A DNA stretch of 64,000 nt, taken from positions 4,662 through 68,661 of the forward strand of contig JAFLTG010000003.1 of the NCBI GenBank assembly GCA_022510545.1. The letters are read 5' to 3'. Source of the DNA: Lachnospiraceae bacterium (lineage in GTDB: Bacteria > Bacillota > Clostridia > Lachnospirales > Lachnospiraceae). The translations under genes were made by a program, and so were the position numbers. The notes beneath the pieces were generated by a model, which saw only the letters and a program-made list of their open reading frames with translations, made no database searches and was not told where the DNA came from. Positions 8,504 through 18,420 of the stretch are shown here, one piece after another. Position 1 is the first letter of the stretch. Every line of letters starts with the position of its first letter.

Positions 8504-10294
8504 ATGGAAAAGCAGGAACAGGCAGCCGGAAAGGTAACAATGCTGCAAAAAATAGCTTATCTGTTTGATAAAAAACAGAAGATACAATGTCTGGGACTTG
8601 GGGTTTTGATTCTGATAGGCGGTCTATTGGAGACCCTCGGAGTTTCAATGATGCTGCCGGTGGTTAACGCTATCATGGAGCCGGACAAGCTGATGCAGAA
8701 TGAAAAAGTTCAGAAAATTATGGACCTTTTAAATATTGAAACTGCCAATCAGCTTATTATGACAATGCTTGCGTCGCTGATCGTTCTTTTTGTTGTAAAA
8801 AATTTGTTTCTGCTGTTCCAGACCTATATTCAAAATACCTTTGTTACACGTAACAGAAACCGTATGATAAGCCGTGTGATGAGGGAGTTTTTAAGCAGAC
8901 CATATGAAGAATATCTGGGAGCTGACATACCAACGGTATTTCGTTTAACGGATAGTGATATTCCGAGTGCGTTTCAGCTTATTCTGGTATCTATCCAGCT
9001 GGTTACGGAAGTTGTGGTTTCTGCCTGTCTTTGCATTGTATTGCTTATTGTAAGTCCTTTTCTTGCATTGTTTATAGTTGCAATCTTTCTTGGAATGACA
9101 GTATTTTTATTTAAACTTTTAAAACCAAGATTGAATAAGATCGGAAGAAAAAATCAGGAGATTCAGTCCAGGATAGCCAAGTGGCGCATTCAGTCCATTT
9201 ACGGATTAAAAGACGTCAAAGTGCTTAACAGGGAAGAATTTTTCTTAAGGAATTATTATGAGAGCGGAAGCATCGGTGCAGATGTGGCAAGAAATTATGC
9301 GGTGCTGAATAATCTTCCAAGGCTGCTTATCGAGACGGTGTTTATGGTAAGTATACTGAGTTTTATTATGATCTATATAGCCGTCGGAGGAGATATGAAT
9401 TCCCTGTTCGGTCAGCTTACAGCCTTTGCCGTGGCGGCTATCCGTGTAATGCCCAGCGCGAACCGGATCAATACCTATATATCTGAAATATCCTATGCGC
9501 AGCCCTGTCTGGATTATCTTTATGAGAATCTGAATGAAAACATGAAGAAGGACGTAAACGGTAATGTTATAGGTCATATAAAAAAGAAGCTTAAGAAATT
9601 TGATAAAAAACTTACATTACAGGATAAGATAGTGTTAGATCACATTACCTTTGCATATCCGGGAACCGATAAGAATATTTTCACGGATGCCCATATGGAA
9701 GTAAAAAAGGGACAGTCGGTAGGCATTATGGGCCCATCCGGTGCAGGCAAATCCACTATTGTGGATATTCTGCTTGGACTGCTGCATGCAAGCGAGGGTA
9801 CGATTACCTGTGACGGAAAAAATATATTTGACAACTACGAATCGTGGCTGGCGCAGATAGGTTATATCCCGCAGTCCATATATCTGGTGGATGAGTCCAT
9901 AAGAGACAATATTGCATTCGGAATCGATGCTGATAAGATTGATGATAAAAGAATATGGGAAGTGCTGGAGGAAGCACAGCTTAAGGAATTTGTAGAAGAA
10001 TTACCGGAAGGTCTGGATACGACAATAGGTGACAGAGGTGTCAGATTGTCCGGCGGACAGAGGCAGCGTTTGGGAATTGCGCGTGCCCTGTACCATGATC
10101 CGGAGATTCTGGTTTTTGATGAAGCAACCTCGGCACTTGATAACGATACGGAAAAGGCGGTAATGGATGCGGTAAACAGTTTCCACGGAAGAAAAACTAT
10201 GATCATAATTGCGCATAGACTCAACACCATTGCGAAATGCGACGTTATTTATAAAGTAGAGGATGGGCGTATCAGTCCGGCAACACTTTCCTAA
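8504..10294 (+). CDS. ABC exporter, fused membrane and ATPase domains (MsbA/PglK-like)
   Basis: A 596-residue half-transporter. About residues 1-330 form the membrane domain with several hydrophobic helices. The ATPase domain follows with Walker A GPSGAGKST near 410, the Q-loop PQSIYL, the signature LSGGQRQR near 513, Walker B ILVFDEATSALD and the H-loop IAHRLNT. It would act as a homodimer. MsbA/PglK-type proteins flip lipid-linked oligosaccharides, and the position between glycosyltransferases supports that role. A paralogue lies at 35392. Expression is presumably operonic. It is an alternative export route to the Wzx proteins in the cluster. Confidence 0.9.
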   Translation: MEKQEQAAGKVTMLQKIAYLFDKKQKIQCLGLGVLILIGGLLETLGVSMMLPVVNAIMEPDKLMQNEKVQKIMDLLNIETANQLIMTMLASLIVLFVVKNLFLLFQTYIQNTFVTRNRNRMISRVMREFLSRPYEEYLGADIPTVFRLTDSDIPSAFQLILVSIQLVTEVVVSACLCIVLLIVSPFLALFIVAIFLGMTVFLFKLLKPRLNKIGRKNQEIQSRIAKWRIQSIYGLKDVKVLNREEFFLRNYYESGSIGADVARNYAVLNNLPRLLIETVFMVSILSFIMIYIAVGGDMNSLFGQLTAFAVAAIRVMPSANRINTYISEISYAQPCLDYLYENLNENMKKDVNGNVIGHIKKKLKKFDKKLTLQDKIVLDHITFAYPGTDKNIFTDAHMEVKKGQSVGIMGPSGAGKSTIVDILLGLLHASEGTITCDGKNIFDNYESWLAQIGYIPQSIYLVDESIRDNIAFGIDADKIDDKRIWEVLEEAQLKEFVEELPEGLDTTIGDRGVRLSGGQRQRLGIARALYHDPEILVFDEATSALDNDTEKAVMDAVNSFHGRKTMIIIAHRLNTIAKCDVIYKVEDGRISPATLS

Positions 10295-10305
10295 AAAAGA
10301 AAGGT

Positions 10306-11370
10306 ATGGTTTGCAATATGGTTGGGACAGAATTTATTATGGGGCAGGGACTTGGAAATCAGCTGTTTTGTTATGTGGCGGCCAGAGCCGTTGCGGAAAA
10401 AAACGGATATGAGTTCGGCACCGCAGGTCAGGAAATTTTTGCAGTCAATATCCATAATGACAAGGGTATGTATTTTATGGATGTTGATTTGGGACATGCT
10501 ATCACTCCGGAAGAGAAGAAGAATTTCAAAATCTATCAGGAAAAAGAAACAAGACTTTTTATAGGAAATTCCAGGCATGATATTGAGATTGGCTGCTATG
10601 TCAGCGGCAGAGATGAAAAAGTAAATCATATGGAAGACAATACACTGATTTACGGGAATCTGCAGGATGAATCCTATTTTATCGAGCATATTGATCAGGT
10701 AAAGAAATGGCTCACTGTCAAACCGGAATATGATTCTTATGAGTACAGTCGTGAAAACCTTTGTATTATCAATATGCGGGGTGGGGAGTATACCAGCAGT
10801 CCTGAACTTTTTATCGATAAAAAGTATTGGATTCATGGAATAAAGGAAATGAAGAGGATCCGTAGTGATATGGAGTTTATGATCATAACGGATGATGTGG
10901 AGGCGGCAAGGAAGATGCTTCCGGGTATTCCGGCGCATCATTTTGATATTGGTAAGGATTATGTTACTCTTAAAAATGCACATTATTTGCTTTTGTCCAA
11001 TTCATCATTTGCCTGTCTTCCCGCACACACAAGTGAAACATTAAAATTTGCCATAGCCCCCAAATATTGGGCGAGGCATAATCTGTCTGACGGATACTGG
11101 GCTTCAGAGCAAAATATTTACAGCCTGTTTCATTATATGGATAGGAAAGGAAGATTGTTTAGTGCGAAGGAATGCAGGGAGGAACTTGCACGCTATAAGG
11201 AAACTTCCTCAAAGTATGCCGGCGTTAACAAAAGGCCCGATGGTCTTAAGCTTAAATTTATGAAGATGCATGCAAAATATATATACCATAAAGCGTATTG
11301 CAAAAAGATTGTACGTGGAGTGCTTAGACGTGTTAAGAGACTGAAAAGGAATAAATCAGTTTTTAATTAA
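10306..11370 (+). CDS. GT11-like glycosyltransferase with divergent donor motif
   Basis: A 354-residue protein with a GT11-type N-terminus (GQGLGNQLFCYVAARA) and a C-terminal SNSSFACLPAH segment. The usual HXRRGD donor motif is replaced by NMRGGEY around residues 150-156. That suggests a different donor or a weakened enzyme. The C-terminal 80 residues are basic, with many Lys and Arg. The ATG at 10306 directly follows AAAGGT; a second ATG at 10318 has better spacing and may be the true start. It lies 11 bases after the ABC exporter. Fold is likely; activity is uncertain. Confidence 0.7.
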   Translation: MVCNMVGTEFIMGQGLGNQLFCYVAARAVAEKNGYEFGTAGQEIFAVNIHNDKGMYFMDVDLGHAITPEEKKNFKIYQEKETRLFIGNSRHDIEIGCYVSGRDEKVNHMEDNTLIYGNLQDESYFIEHIDQVKKWLTVKPEYDSYEYSRENLCIINMRGGEYTSSPELFIDKKYWIHGIKEMKRIRSDMEFMIITDDVEAARKMLPGIPAHHFDIGKDYVTLKNAHYLLLSNSSFACLPAHTSETLKFAIAPKYWARHNLSDGYWASEQNIYSLFHYMDRKGRLFSAKECREELARYKETSSKYAGVNKRPDGLKLKFMKMHAKYIYHKAYCKKIVRGVLRRVKRLKRNKSVFN

Positions 11371-11390
11371 GAATGAATGAAGAGGTTGTT

Positions 11391-12161
11391 ATGGAAAAGG
11401 AAAAACTGAAACTTCCCAATGTTACACTTGCAGCAATGACCAGCGTAAATATTTATGAAACAATTAAGGCATTACAATACAGTATCAGAGAAATTGAGTT
11501 TGGCGACGTAATACTTATCACACACAGAAAGCCGTTTTTTCTGCCCAAAGATATACATTACAAGCATACTTCCAAACTAACCGATATAGATGCCTTTAAT
11601 TATAAAATGGTATATGAGCTTGCAGATTTCATAGATACCGATTATGTACTTCTGGTACACTATGACGGTTTCGTTGTAAATCCTGAAAGCTGGAGGGATG
11701 ATTTCCTGGACTATGATTATATAGGTTCGCCTTGGCCTCTGCCTAGTGACGACATAGCCTACAGGGATTCCCAAGGCAATATCTGCCGTGTGGGCAACAG
11801 TGTCTCCATCCGCAGCAAGCGCCTGCTTGAGTTTCCAAGGCAGGCAAATCTTAAATGGGAAAGAATGGAAGACGGATTATTTAATGAAGATACATTTTTA
11901 TGTTGTAAAAATAAAAATATAATTGAAGATGCAGGAATGAGATTTGCACCTATAGAGGTGGCGAAGTATTTCGGTCATGAGTGTATGATTCCGGAGATTA
12001 TGGATGTGGAGAAGCCGTTTATATTCCATAAGTGGAGAGGGAGGAACGAGCAGTATCCAAAGTTTGTTAATCCGTGGAAGGTAAGGTGGCGGAAGATTAA
12101 GGATATAATACGACCGCTATTGTTCTGGAGAAGATTGCGAAATTTGAGGAGTAGCCAATGA
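11391..12161 (+). CDS. DUF5672-family protein, putative glycosyltransferase
   Basis: A 256-residue soluble protein matching DUF5672 by its pattern: an N-terminal strand (NVTLAAMTSVN), a central VLLVHYDGFVV followed by DYIGSPWP, and a conserved VGNSVSIRSKRLL. The DYD/GSPW region resembles a GT-A metal and donor site, and the family is generally treated as putative glycosyltransferases. The start at 11391 is preferred because AGAGG precedes it by seven bases; an in-frame ATG at 11373 lacks a clear site. It overlaps the following GT17 gene by four bases. Function beyond sugar transfer is not known. Confidence 0.72.
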   Translation: MEKEKLKLPNVTLAAMTSVNIYETIKALQYSIREIEFGDVILITHRKPFFLPKDIHYKHTSKLTDIDAFNYKMVYELADFIDTDYVLLVHYDGFVVNPESWRDDFLDYDYIGSPWPLPSDDIAYRDSQGNICRVGNSVSIRSKRLLEFPRQANLKWERMEDGLFNEDTFLCCKNKNIIEDAGMRFAPIEVAKYFGHECMIPEIMDVEKPFIFHKWRGRNEQYPKFVNPWKVRWRKIKDIIRPLLFWRRLRNLRSSQ

Positions 12162-13084
12162 TTTATGATTGCATCCCTTTTTTTAATGAATTGGATATAT
12201 TGAAGCTGCGTATGCATATTCTTGCTCCTTACGTGGATAAATTCGTAATTGAGGAGGCGGCTGTAACATTTTCGGGAGAACCAAAATCCATGATATTTGC
12301 GGAAAATCGCCAAATGTTTAACGAATTTGAGAGTAAGATTTTGTATGTTCCTGTAACCGACAATCCTCCGGAATTAACTACTACTCATGAGCGGGATAAG
12401 TACCAGAAAAATCATTTAATTAAAGCGCTGGGTAACTGCAGCCCGGATGATATTATTATTTTCAGTGATGTGGACGAGATTCCCAATCCTAAGGTTCTCA
12501 AAGAGATCATAGAAAACTTTGATGCTGACAAGGTCTATCACCTTGCTCAGCGGATGTTTTATTGTTTTCTTAACATGGAAGAAATTTCCGGGAAGCTGCT
12601 TTCTATTACCGGAGATTTTCCGGGAGTGGAGAATAAGCAGTGGCTTGGAAGTAAGGTATGCTGTTTTGGTAAATTACCCAAAGAGGGGATTGTTTATCTC
12701 CGGGAGGTTTCCACAAGTGATCCGTCAAGTGTGAGAGTGTCGGAAGGTGGATGGCATTTTGGTTATATGGGTGGTAACGGAGAGAAGAACGCTGCCAGGC
12801 GTATAAGTGAGAAGGTTCAGGCAGCGGCGCACCAGGAGTATAATGAGTCGAAATACCTTAAGGAAGCGGTAGACAGGATTTTGTGCGGGGAAGATATATT
12901 CGGAAGGGATGCAGAGTTTATCAGGGTTGAGATTGATGAAACTTATCCTGACTATCTTAGAGAGCATATGGAAGAGTATGATTATCTTATTGCACCATCG
13001 GTAAACAGATTTTGGATTTCCTGGAAAAAATGTGTACTCTCCATCAAAGGATTTTTGCGAAAACTGCATGGAAAACTGGTTTAA
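12158..13084 (+). CDS. Glycosyltransferase family 17-like
   Basis: A 308-residue protein that opens with MIYDCIPFFNELDILKLR, the characteristic GT17 start. It carries FSDVDEIPNP (the DXD-type metal site) at roughly residues 107-116 and GGWHFGYMGG near 200. GT17 includes the eukaryotic beta-1,4-N-acetylglucosaminyltransferase III, and bacterial members occur in polysaccharide loci. It overlaps the upstream DUF5672 gene by four bases. A retaining or inverting role and the donor cannot be deduced here, but transfer of GlcNAc is a reasonable guess. Confidence 0.82.
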   Translation: MIYDCIPFFNELDILKLRMHILAPYVDKFVIEEAAVTFSGEPKSMIFAENRQMFNEFESKILYVPVTDNPPELTTTHERDKYQKNHLIKALGNCSPDDIIIFSDVDEIPNPKVLKEIIENFDADKVYHLAQRMFYCFLNMEEISGKLLSITGDFPGVENKQWLGSKVCCFGKLPKEGIVYLREVSTSDPSSVRVSEGGWHFGYMGGNGEKNAARRISEKVQAAAHQEYNESKYLKEAVDRILCGEDIFGRDAEFIRVEIDETYPDYLREHMEEYDYLIAPSVNRFWISWKKCVLSIKGFLRKLHGKLV

Positions 13085-13103
13085 GAGAAAGGGGGAGCTG
13101 TTT

Positions 13104-14321
13104 ATGGAATTTTATAATCAAGTATGGAAAAGAAAAATTCCCCAGCTTCTTTTTTACATTGGCTTAACGATTGAACTGGGCATTGTAATTATTGATAAAA
13201 GTAATTACATAAATCCCATTGAAAGTTATTTATTTAGAATAACATTTGTTATATTTGCTCTTAAACTGTTGCTTACCAAGTATAGTAGAAAAGAATGGCT
13301 GCTTATAGTGTTTATGGAGATTGTAGCCTTTATTTCATATAAAGTTACCGGTAGAAATGATGTTATCAGGATTGTAACTTTTGTGGCGGCCTGTAAAGGG
13401 ATTCAATTAAAGCAAATGATCAAGTATGCATTTTATGTAACTCTGCTTGGCTGCGTGGCAATAGTATTTCTTTCGGTGACAGGTATTTACGGTAAGATGA
13501 GCTTTACCAGCGATTACGGTAGAGGATATGAAATGCTTTACCAGAAAGGCTACGAAGAAACCCGGTATACGTTGGGAATGGGACATCCCAATGCACTTGC
13601 GGCCATGTTCCTTATGCTGCTGGCAATGGGAATTTATGCTTTTTCTGAAAAAATGAGTTGGTATATTTACCTTTTTCTTATGCTGTTAAATATCGGAATA
13701 TATGGTTTGACCGATTCCAGGACTTCGATGGCAATCATAACGGTTTTGCTGCTTGCATCCTTTATTATGAGTCGCAGCAGTTTCTTTAGGGAAAAGAAGG
13801 CTGCCTATATTTGCGGACTGCTGGTTTTTGTATTGTGTGTCGGATTTTCAGTAGATGCAGCTGCAAATGCTCCGAAAGTGAGGAAGGCCGAGTATAGGGA
13901 AACCTATTTGTCAAAACGTGGTCATGGAGCAACTGCTCATGTTGCAGCACTTATGCGGATTGATCAGAAACTAAATGGAAGAATTCTGGCGCTTACAGAT
14001 TCAGAAGATAATAAAGGTTCAATAGAAAGCTGGAGTTTGTTTTCTGCACCCGAGAATATGGAATTCTATTTTGATATGGGCTGGGTTAAACTGTTTTACA
14101 GATACGGAATTATACCGGGTATACTCTACTGCGCTGCAAACATTCTGTTGATTTGGAATTTTTATAAAAAGAGAGATGCTTTCGGACTTGTTATATTTAC
14201 GATACTGACAATTTATACTGTTGTGGAAGCTCACCTGATTTCTGTTTACATTGGACGGAATTTCATATTGATGATGATGGGAAGTTATTTTTTGCAGGAT
14301 AGGGAAAATGAGATTGCATGA
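13104..14321 (+). CDS. Wzy-like O-antigen/EPS polymerase
   Basis: A 405-residue integral membrane protein with about ten hydrophobic helices and a large periplasm-type loop, roughly residues 255-330, containing AYRETYLS-like charged sequence. GHPNALAAMFLML resembles the Wzy/WaaL family's conserved region. The start at 13104 is chosen for GGGGGAGC upstream; a longer opening from 13032 lies inside the previous gene. Wzy proteins join lipid-linked repeat units outside the membrane. A second protein of this class lies at 26485, which implies more than one polymer. Confidence 0.75.
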   Translation: MEFYNQVWKRKIPQLLFYIGLTIELGIVIIDKSNYINPIESYLFRITFVIFALKLLLTKYSRKEWLLIVFMEIVAFISYKVTGRNDVIRIVTFVAACKGIQLKQMIKYAFYVTLLGCVAIVFLSVTGIYGKMSFTSDYGRGYEMLYQKGYEETRYTLGMGHPNALAAMFLMLLAMGIYAFSEKMSWYIYLFLMLLNIGIYGLTDSRTSMAIITVLLLASFIMSRSSFFREKKAAYICGLLVFVLCVGFSVDAAANAPKVRKAEYRETYLSKRGHGATAHVAALMRIDQKLNGRILALTDSEDNKGSIESWSLFSAPENMEFYFDMGWVKLFYRYGIIPGILYCAANILLIWNFYKKRDAFGLVIFTILTIYTVVEAHLISVYIGRNFILMMMGSYFLQDRENEIA

Positions 14322-14348
14322 TATTGTATAATAGTTAGGAGCTTATAT

Positions 14349-16922
14349 ATGAGAAAACAATGGAAACAAAACGCAATATCGTTCGCGTTGCCCATAATGA
14401 TTTTGATTATGATTTTTATGGTATGGGGTAAGTATCCATTTGGGGAAAATACCCTTCTTATATGGGATATGGATGAGCAGTATGCTCCATTTTTTATACA
14501 TCTTCACGATATTTTGCATGGAGACGCTTCAGCATTGTACTCCTTTTCGAGGGCGCTTGGAGGAAATATGTTAAGCGTTGCATCATACTATCTGATCAGT
14601 CCCTTTAATCTTATTTTTTATTTTTTTGATGCGGAAAATATCTATGTCGGAGTATTTCTTGTTATAGTACTTAAGATCGGGATGTGCGGATATTCCATGC
14701 ATTGGTTTTTAAACCGGAAATGGCATGATATGTCCGCAATTATTTTTTCTACGTCTTATGCGCTTTGTGCTTACGTAATAGAGAATCAGTTCAATATATT
14801 TTGGATAGATGCCATGATTCTTTTACCGCTTGTGTGTGAAGGGATAGAGAGACTGGTGGACGAGCGGAAATATCTGCTTTATACTTTGTCGATAGCCTTT
14901 GCGGTAATTACAAATTTTTATACAGGGTATATGATATGCATATTTTCAGTTCTGTATTTTATATGTTATTTCTTCTTTATTTCAGATAAAAAATATCGGG
15001 TTAATACAATTATTATTTATGTGGCAGCTTCACTTATGGGAGGTATGCTATCTATGTGCCTATCCCTGCCTGCAATGGAGATAATGCAGAATGGAAAGAC
15101 CGGCATTTCACTCAGTATACTTAAAAATTTCAAAAATATGTTTAAATACCGAGAACTTTTTGATGTTATGTTCTGTGCCACATTAAGTGATAGACTTATA
15201 AACGCGCGCAGACCTCTTATTTACTGTGGCATATTTGCAATTATTATGGGGGTGTACTGGTTTATTCAGGGTAAGGAAGCAGTCAGAAAAAAACTTGCAT
15301 ATCTTTTGCTCCTGTTTGCAATCGTGGTGTCATTCCATCACTTTAATCTGGATTGTGTATGGCATGCATTCAATTCGCCTACCGGCTCACCGCATAGATA
15401 TTCATTTATATACGTGTTTCTTGTCCTGTATATTGCATATAAAGGATATATCAGTCTGAAAGATATGAATACTGATGATAAAAAAGACAATGCTAAGACT
15501 GCCATATGGACATATATAAAGAATCTCAAAAAAAGTGACAAAAGTGTCATTTTTGTCATTGGACTTATACTATGCTTGGGACTTCTTGGCCGAGCAGGCT
15601 CATTTATGGAAATTCAAAAAACCAATATAGTGGTGCTTAGCATATTTCTGATAGCCGTATATGCGGCAATACTTCTGTTTATTAAAAACAAGGCATTAAA
15701 AACTTTGTTGATACTATTCTTTACCTGCGCGGAACTTTTTGTAAATGCGCAGTGGCAGTATATGAGTTCGGAACGGTATTATACATCCATAAGTGTTGAC
15801 GAATATCAGGCTTATATGCAGGACATGCTTCCCCTTGTAGAAAGGGCCAAAAATGATGAGGCTGAAAATGATGGGATAGCCCGTACTGCCATAGAAAGAA
15901 GCGCCCGCAGAACTTCTAACGACCCATTTTTGTTCAGTATATACGGTCTGGACTCCTATACATCGATGGAGAAGCAGAATGTAATAAATATAGCCGGGAA
16001 TTTTGGGTATTCCAATAATATAACCTGGGGTATGCACTATAACAACGGTTCAACTAAGGCAGCAGAGGCGTTATTAGGCGTAAAATACCTTATATCAGGT
16101 AAAAATCCGGGAGTGGGTTACAATAAACTGGAAGAGACAGATGAATTTGCAATTTATAAAAACGAAAATACGCTGCCGTTTGCATTTATTGCAGATGCAT
16201 CAATTTTAGAAATCCAAAGTACTGACGATACTTTCAAATATACGAATGAGCTGTATCAAAGTCTGGATGTAGAGCAGAAAGAAGATATTCTTATAAAAAT
16301 TGCCTCAGAAGAGGTTCCTTCGCAGCCTTCATATTTGGAATATGAATATAAAACTGATTTGGAAATGACAGTGTATACACGTTATGACAGAGCCGGGATT
16401 TCCAAGGCAGAAGCGTATATTGATGACGAACTGATTGACTTGAGCAGTCAACGAAGCGATGTAAAATGCATTGGCATACTGCCTGCAGAAGCGGAATTTA
16501 GACTTCGTTTTTATCTGCCGGAGGATGGAAGTTTTTCCACTGATAAAATATTTGTCTATGGAGAGCGAGGGGATATGCTTAAAGCATATGCTAGAGATGT
16601 TAATACCCAGCCTGTAAATATAACTATGCATAATGAAGCATATATTGAAATCTCATGCGCCAATGAAGACAATGAAGCTAAGTATCTGCTTTGTACAATA
16701 CCATATGATAAGAGCTGGAGAGTCAAGGTGGATGGTAAAAGAGCAGAAATACTGGATGCACAGAATTTCGTTGCCATACCGATTGAAAGCGGAAATCATG
16801 AAGTTGAGCTTAAATTCATTCCAAGAGGTCTGTATATTGGCATACTGGTGACACTTGTGTCAGTTTTTGTTTTGATTTTAATTGAATTTCTTAGAAAAAA
16901 ATGGTATTCTAAAATAAGTTAA
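14349..16922 (+). CDS. YfhO-family GT-C-like membrane protein
   Basis: An 857-residue protein with about a dozen membrane helices in the first 470 residues, then a long extracytoplasmic part and one final helix near the C-terminus. The motif DMDEQYAPFF near residues 40-49 and GTRxS-like SPHRYSF near 345 match the YfhO family. YfhO proteins of Bacillus and Listeria take part in glycosylation of lipoteichoic acid using polyprenyl-phosphate sugars. Here it could add side sugars to an exported polymer. AGGAGC lies upstream. Two copies of the dispersed TGACA-N4-TGTCA dyad fall inside it (15536 and 16849). Confidence 0.82.
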   Translation: MRKQWKQNAISFALPIMILIMIFMVWGKYPFGENTLLIWDMDEQYAPFFIHLHDILHGDASALYSFSRALGGNMLSVASYYLISPFNLIFYFFDAENIYVGVFLVIVLKIGMCGYSMHWFLNRKWHDMSAIIFSTSYALCAYVIENQFNIFWIDAMILLPLVCEGIERLVDERKYLLYTLSIAFAVITNFYTGYMICIFSVLYFICYFFFISDKKYRVNTIIIYVAASLMGGMLSMCLSLPAMEIMQNGKTGISLSILKNFKNMFKYRELFDVMFCATLSDRLINARRPLIYCGIFAIIMGVYWFIQGKEAVRKKLAYLLLLFAIVVSFHHFNLDCVWHAFNSPTGSPHRYSFIYVFLVLYIAYKGYISLKDMNTDDKKDNAKTAIWTYIKNLKKSDKSVIFVIGLILCLGLLGRAGSFMEIQKTNIVVLSIFLIAVYAAILLFIKNKALKTLLILFFTCAELFVNAQWQYMSSERYYTSISVDEYQAYMQDMLPLVERAKNDEAENDGIARTAIERSARRTSNDPFLFSIYGLDSYTSMEKQNVINIAGNFGYSNNITWGMHYNNGSTKAAEALLGVKYLISGKNPGVGYNKLEETDEFAIYKNENTLPFAFIADASILEIQSTDDTFKYTNELYQSLDVEQKEDILIKIASEEVPSQPSYLEYEYKTDLEMTVYTRYDRAGISKAEAYIDDELIDLSSQRSDVKCIGILPAEAEFRLRFYLPEDGSFSTDKIFVYGERGDMLKAYARDVNTQPVNITMHNEAYIEISCANEDNEAKYLLCTIPYDKSWRVKVDGKRAEILDAQNFVAIPIESGNHEVELKFIPRGLYIGILVTLVSVFVLILIEFLRKKWYSKIS

Positions 16923-16939
16923 AAAATAAAATTTAACTT
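16916..16939 (+). terminator. Weak stem-loop after the YfhO gene
   Basis: An 8-base inverted repeat, AAGTTAAA and TTTAACTT, is separated by eight A/T-rich bases and followed by TTCT. The left arm covers the stop codon of the YfhO gene. The stem has only one G-C pair per arm, so it would be a weak terminator or attenuator at best. An 11-base direct repeat (TTCTAAAATAA at 16907 and 16940) brackets it. The initiating transferase gene starts 28 bases later. Confidence 0.3.
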
Positions 16940-16967
16940 TTCTAAAATAAAGGTATGGTTATTTGTT

Positions 16968-18380
16968 ATGAACCGAAAAAGGAAGATTATAGAAGGCTAT
17001 TATCTGCTTTTTACAGATCTTGTAAGCATTACTATAGCCTATGTGATTGCAATCTTAATACGTTATCATAAGTTTAGCAGAGTTATGGAACCTGAGCTGC
17101 ATTTTCTGGTATATGTTTGCTTTCTGCTGTTTTGTACCATTTACAGTTTTATGCTTGACTGGAACCGGGAGTTTTTGACCAGAGGAGTATTTGTTGAATT
17201 TATTGCGGTACTTAAGTTCAACATTTTTATGCTGCTTGCGGTTGCCAGCCTGCTTTTTATGTTGCAGCAGGGTGAGAAGTTTTCCAGAGGTGTGTGGGGC
17301 TACTTTGCTGTTTTTGATATGGTCATAGTCTGGGCTGTACGCCTGTTTATGAAAAAACTGCTTAAGGCATATTTTACTTCCAAGTCCAATATTGTCAAGA
17401 TAATGGTCATTGCCAAAGACGCAGTACTTAGCAAGACTCTTACCAGTCTGAAACAAAATTTGGATATCGAATATGAAATCGTAGCACTCGCCTGCGTGGA
17501 TGTGGACAGAAAAGGAGTGGTCATCGGAGGAGTAAAAGTAACGGCCGATGGCTCTAATGTGCTTGAGATTGCAAGGCAGATTCCGCTTGATGAAGTATTT
17601 ATAAATCTGCCGGATGAAGATAAGGACTATGTGAAGCATATTATATACGATTTAGAATCTATGGGAATAGTGTGTCATTACAATATTGATGTTATTGACA
17701 GGATTCAGAAAGAGACCAGAGTAGGGCGGTTTGCAGGATATACAGTTATAACCTATTCCCTCAACAATTTTGATTATCGCCGAATGCTTATAAAACGCGT
17801 AATAGATATAGCGGGGGGCTTGATTGGCCTTATAATAACGGCTTTTATCACACCGTTTGCGGCAATCGCTATTAAGCTGGATTCCCCGGGGCCGGTATTT
17901 TTTGCTCAGACTAGGATTGGAAAAAACGGAAGACGTTTTAAAATATACAAATTCCGCTCAATGTATATAGATGCAGAAGAACGAAAAAAAGAACTTGAAG
18001 CGCAGAATGAAATGCAAGGTTTGATGTTCAAGATGGAGAACGATCCTCGTATAACCAAAGTGGGAAAATTCTTGCGTAAGACAAGCCTTGATGAACTTCC
18101 GCAGTTTTATAATATTGTCAAAGGCGATATGAGTCTGGTTGGCACAAGACCGCCCACAGAAGATGAATTTGAACAGTACAATTCTCATTATAGAAGACGC
18201 ATCAGCATGACTCCCGGTCTGACCGGATTATGGCAGATCAGCGGCCGCAGTGACATTGCTGATTTTGATGACGTGGTAAAATATGATCTGGAATATATAG
18301 ATAACTGGACACTGGGACTGGATATTAAAATCCTGTTCCAGACAGTCTGGGTAGTGTTGACCGGAAAGGGGTCGAAATAG
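16968..18380 (+). CDS. Polyprenyl-phosphate glycosylphosphotransferase (initiating enzyme)
   Basis: A 470-residue membrane enzyme of the WbaP/WcaJ type. Residues 1-130 hold about four helices. A Rossmann-like domain follows, then a helix (DIAGGLIGLIITAFI) and the catalytic domain with KFRSMYIDAE, SLDELPQFYNI, MSLVGTRPP, TPGLTGLWQISGR and DLEYIDNW. It transfers a sugar-1-phosphate from a UDP-sugar to undecaprenyl phosphate, starting each repeat unit. It sits in the middle of the cluster and not at its start, and no Wzz/tyrosine kinase regulators are visible in the window. Family is very secure. Confidence 0.95.
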   Translation: MNRKRKIIEGYYLLFTDLVSITIAYVIAILIRYHKFSRVMEPELHFLVYVCFLLFCTIYSFMLDWNREFLTRGVFVEFIAVLKFNIFMLLAVASLLFMLQQGEKFSRGVWGYFAVFDMVIVWAVRLFMKKLLKAYFTSKSNIVKIMVIAKDAVLSKTLTSLKQNLDIEYEIVALACVDVDRKGVVIGGVKVTADGSNVLEIARQIPLDEVFINLPDEDKDYVKHIIYDLESMGIVCHYNIDVIDRIQKETRVGRFAGYTVITYSLNNFDYRRMLIKRVIDIAGGLIGLIITAFITPFAAIAIKLDSPGPVFFAQTRIGKNGRRFKIYKFRSMYIDAEERKKELEAQNEMQGLMFKMENDPRITKVGKFLRKTSLDELPQFYNIVKGDMSLVGTRPPTEDEFEQYNSHYRRRISMTPGLTGLWQISGRSDIADFDDVVKYDLEYIDNWTLGLDIKILFQTVWVVLTGKGSK

Positions 18381-18420
18381 GGTTTGTACTGCAGTCAAAT
18401 GCCGTAGTCGAGAGGAAAAT

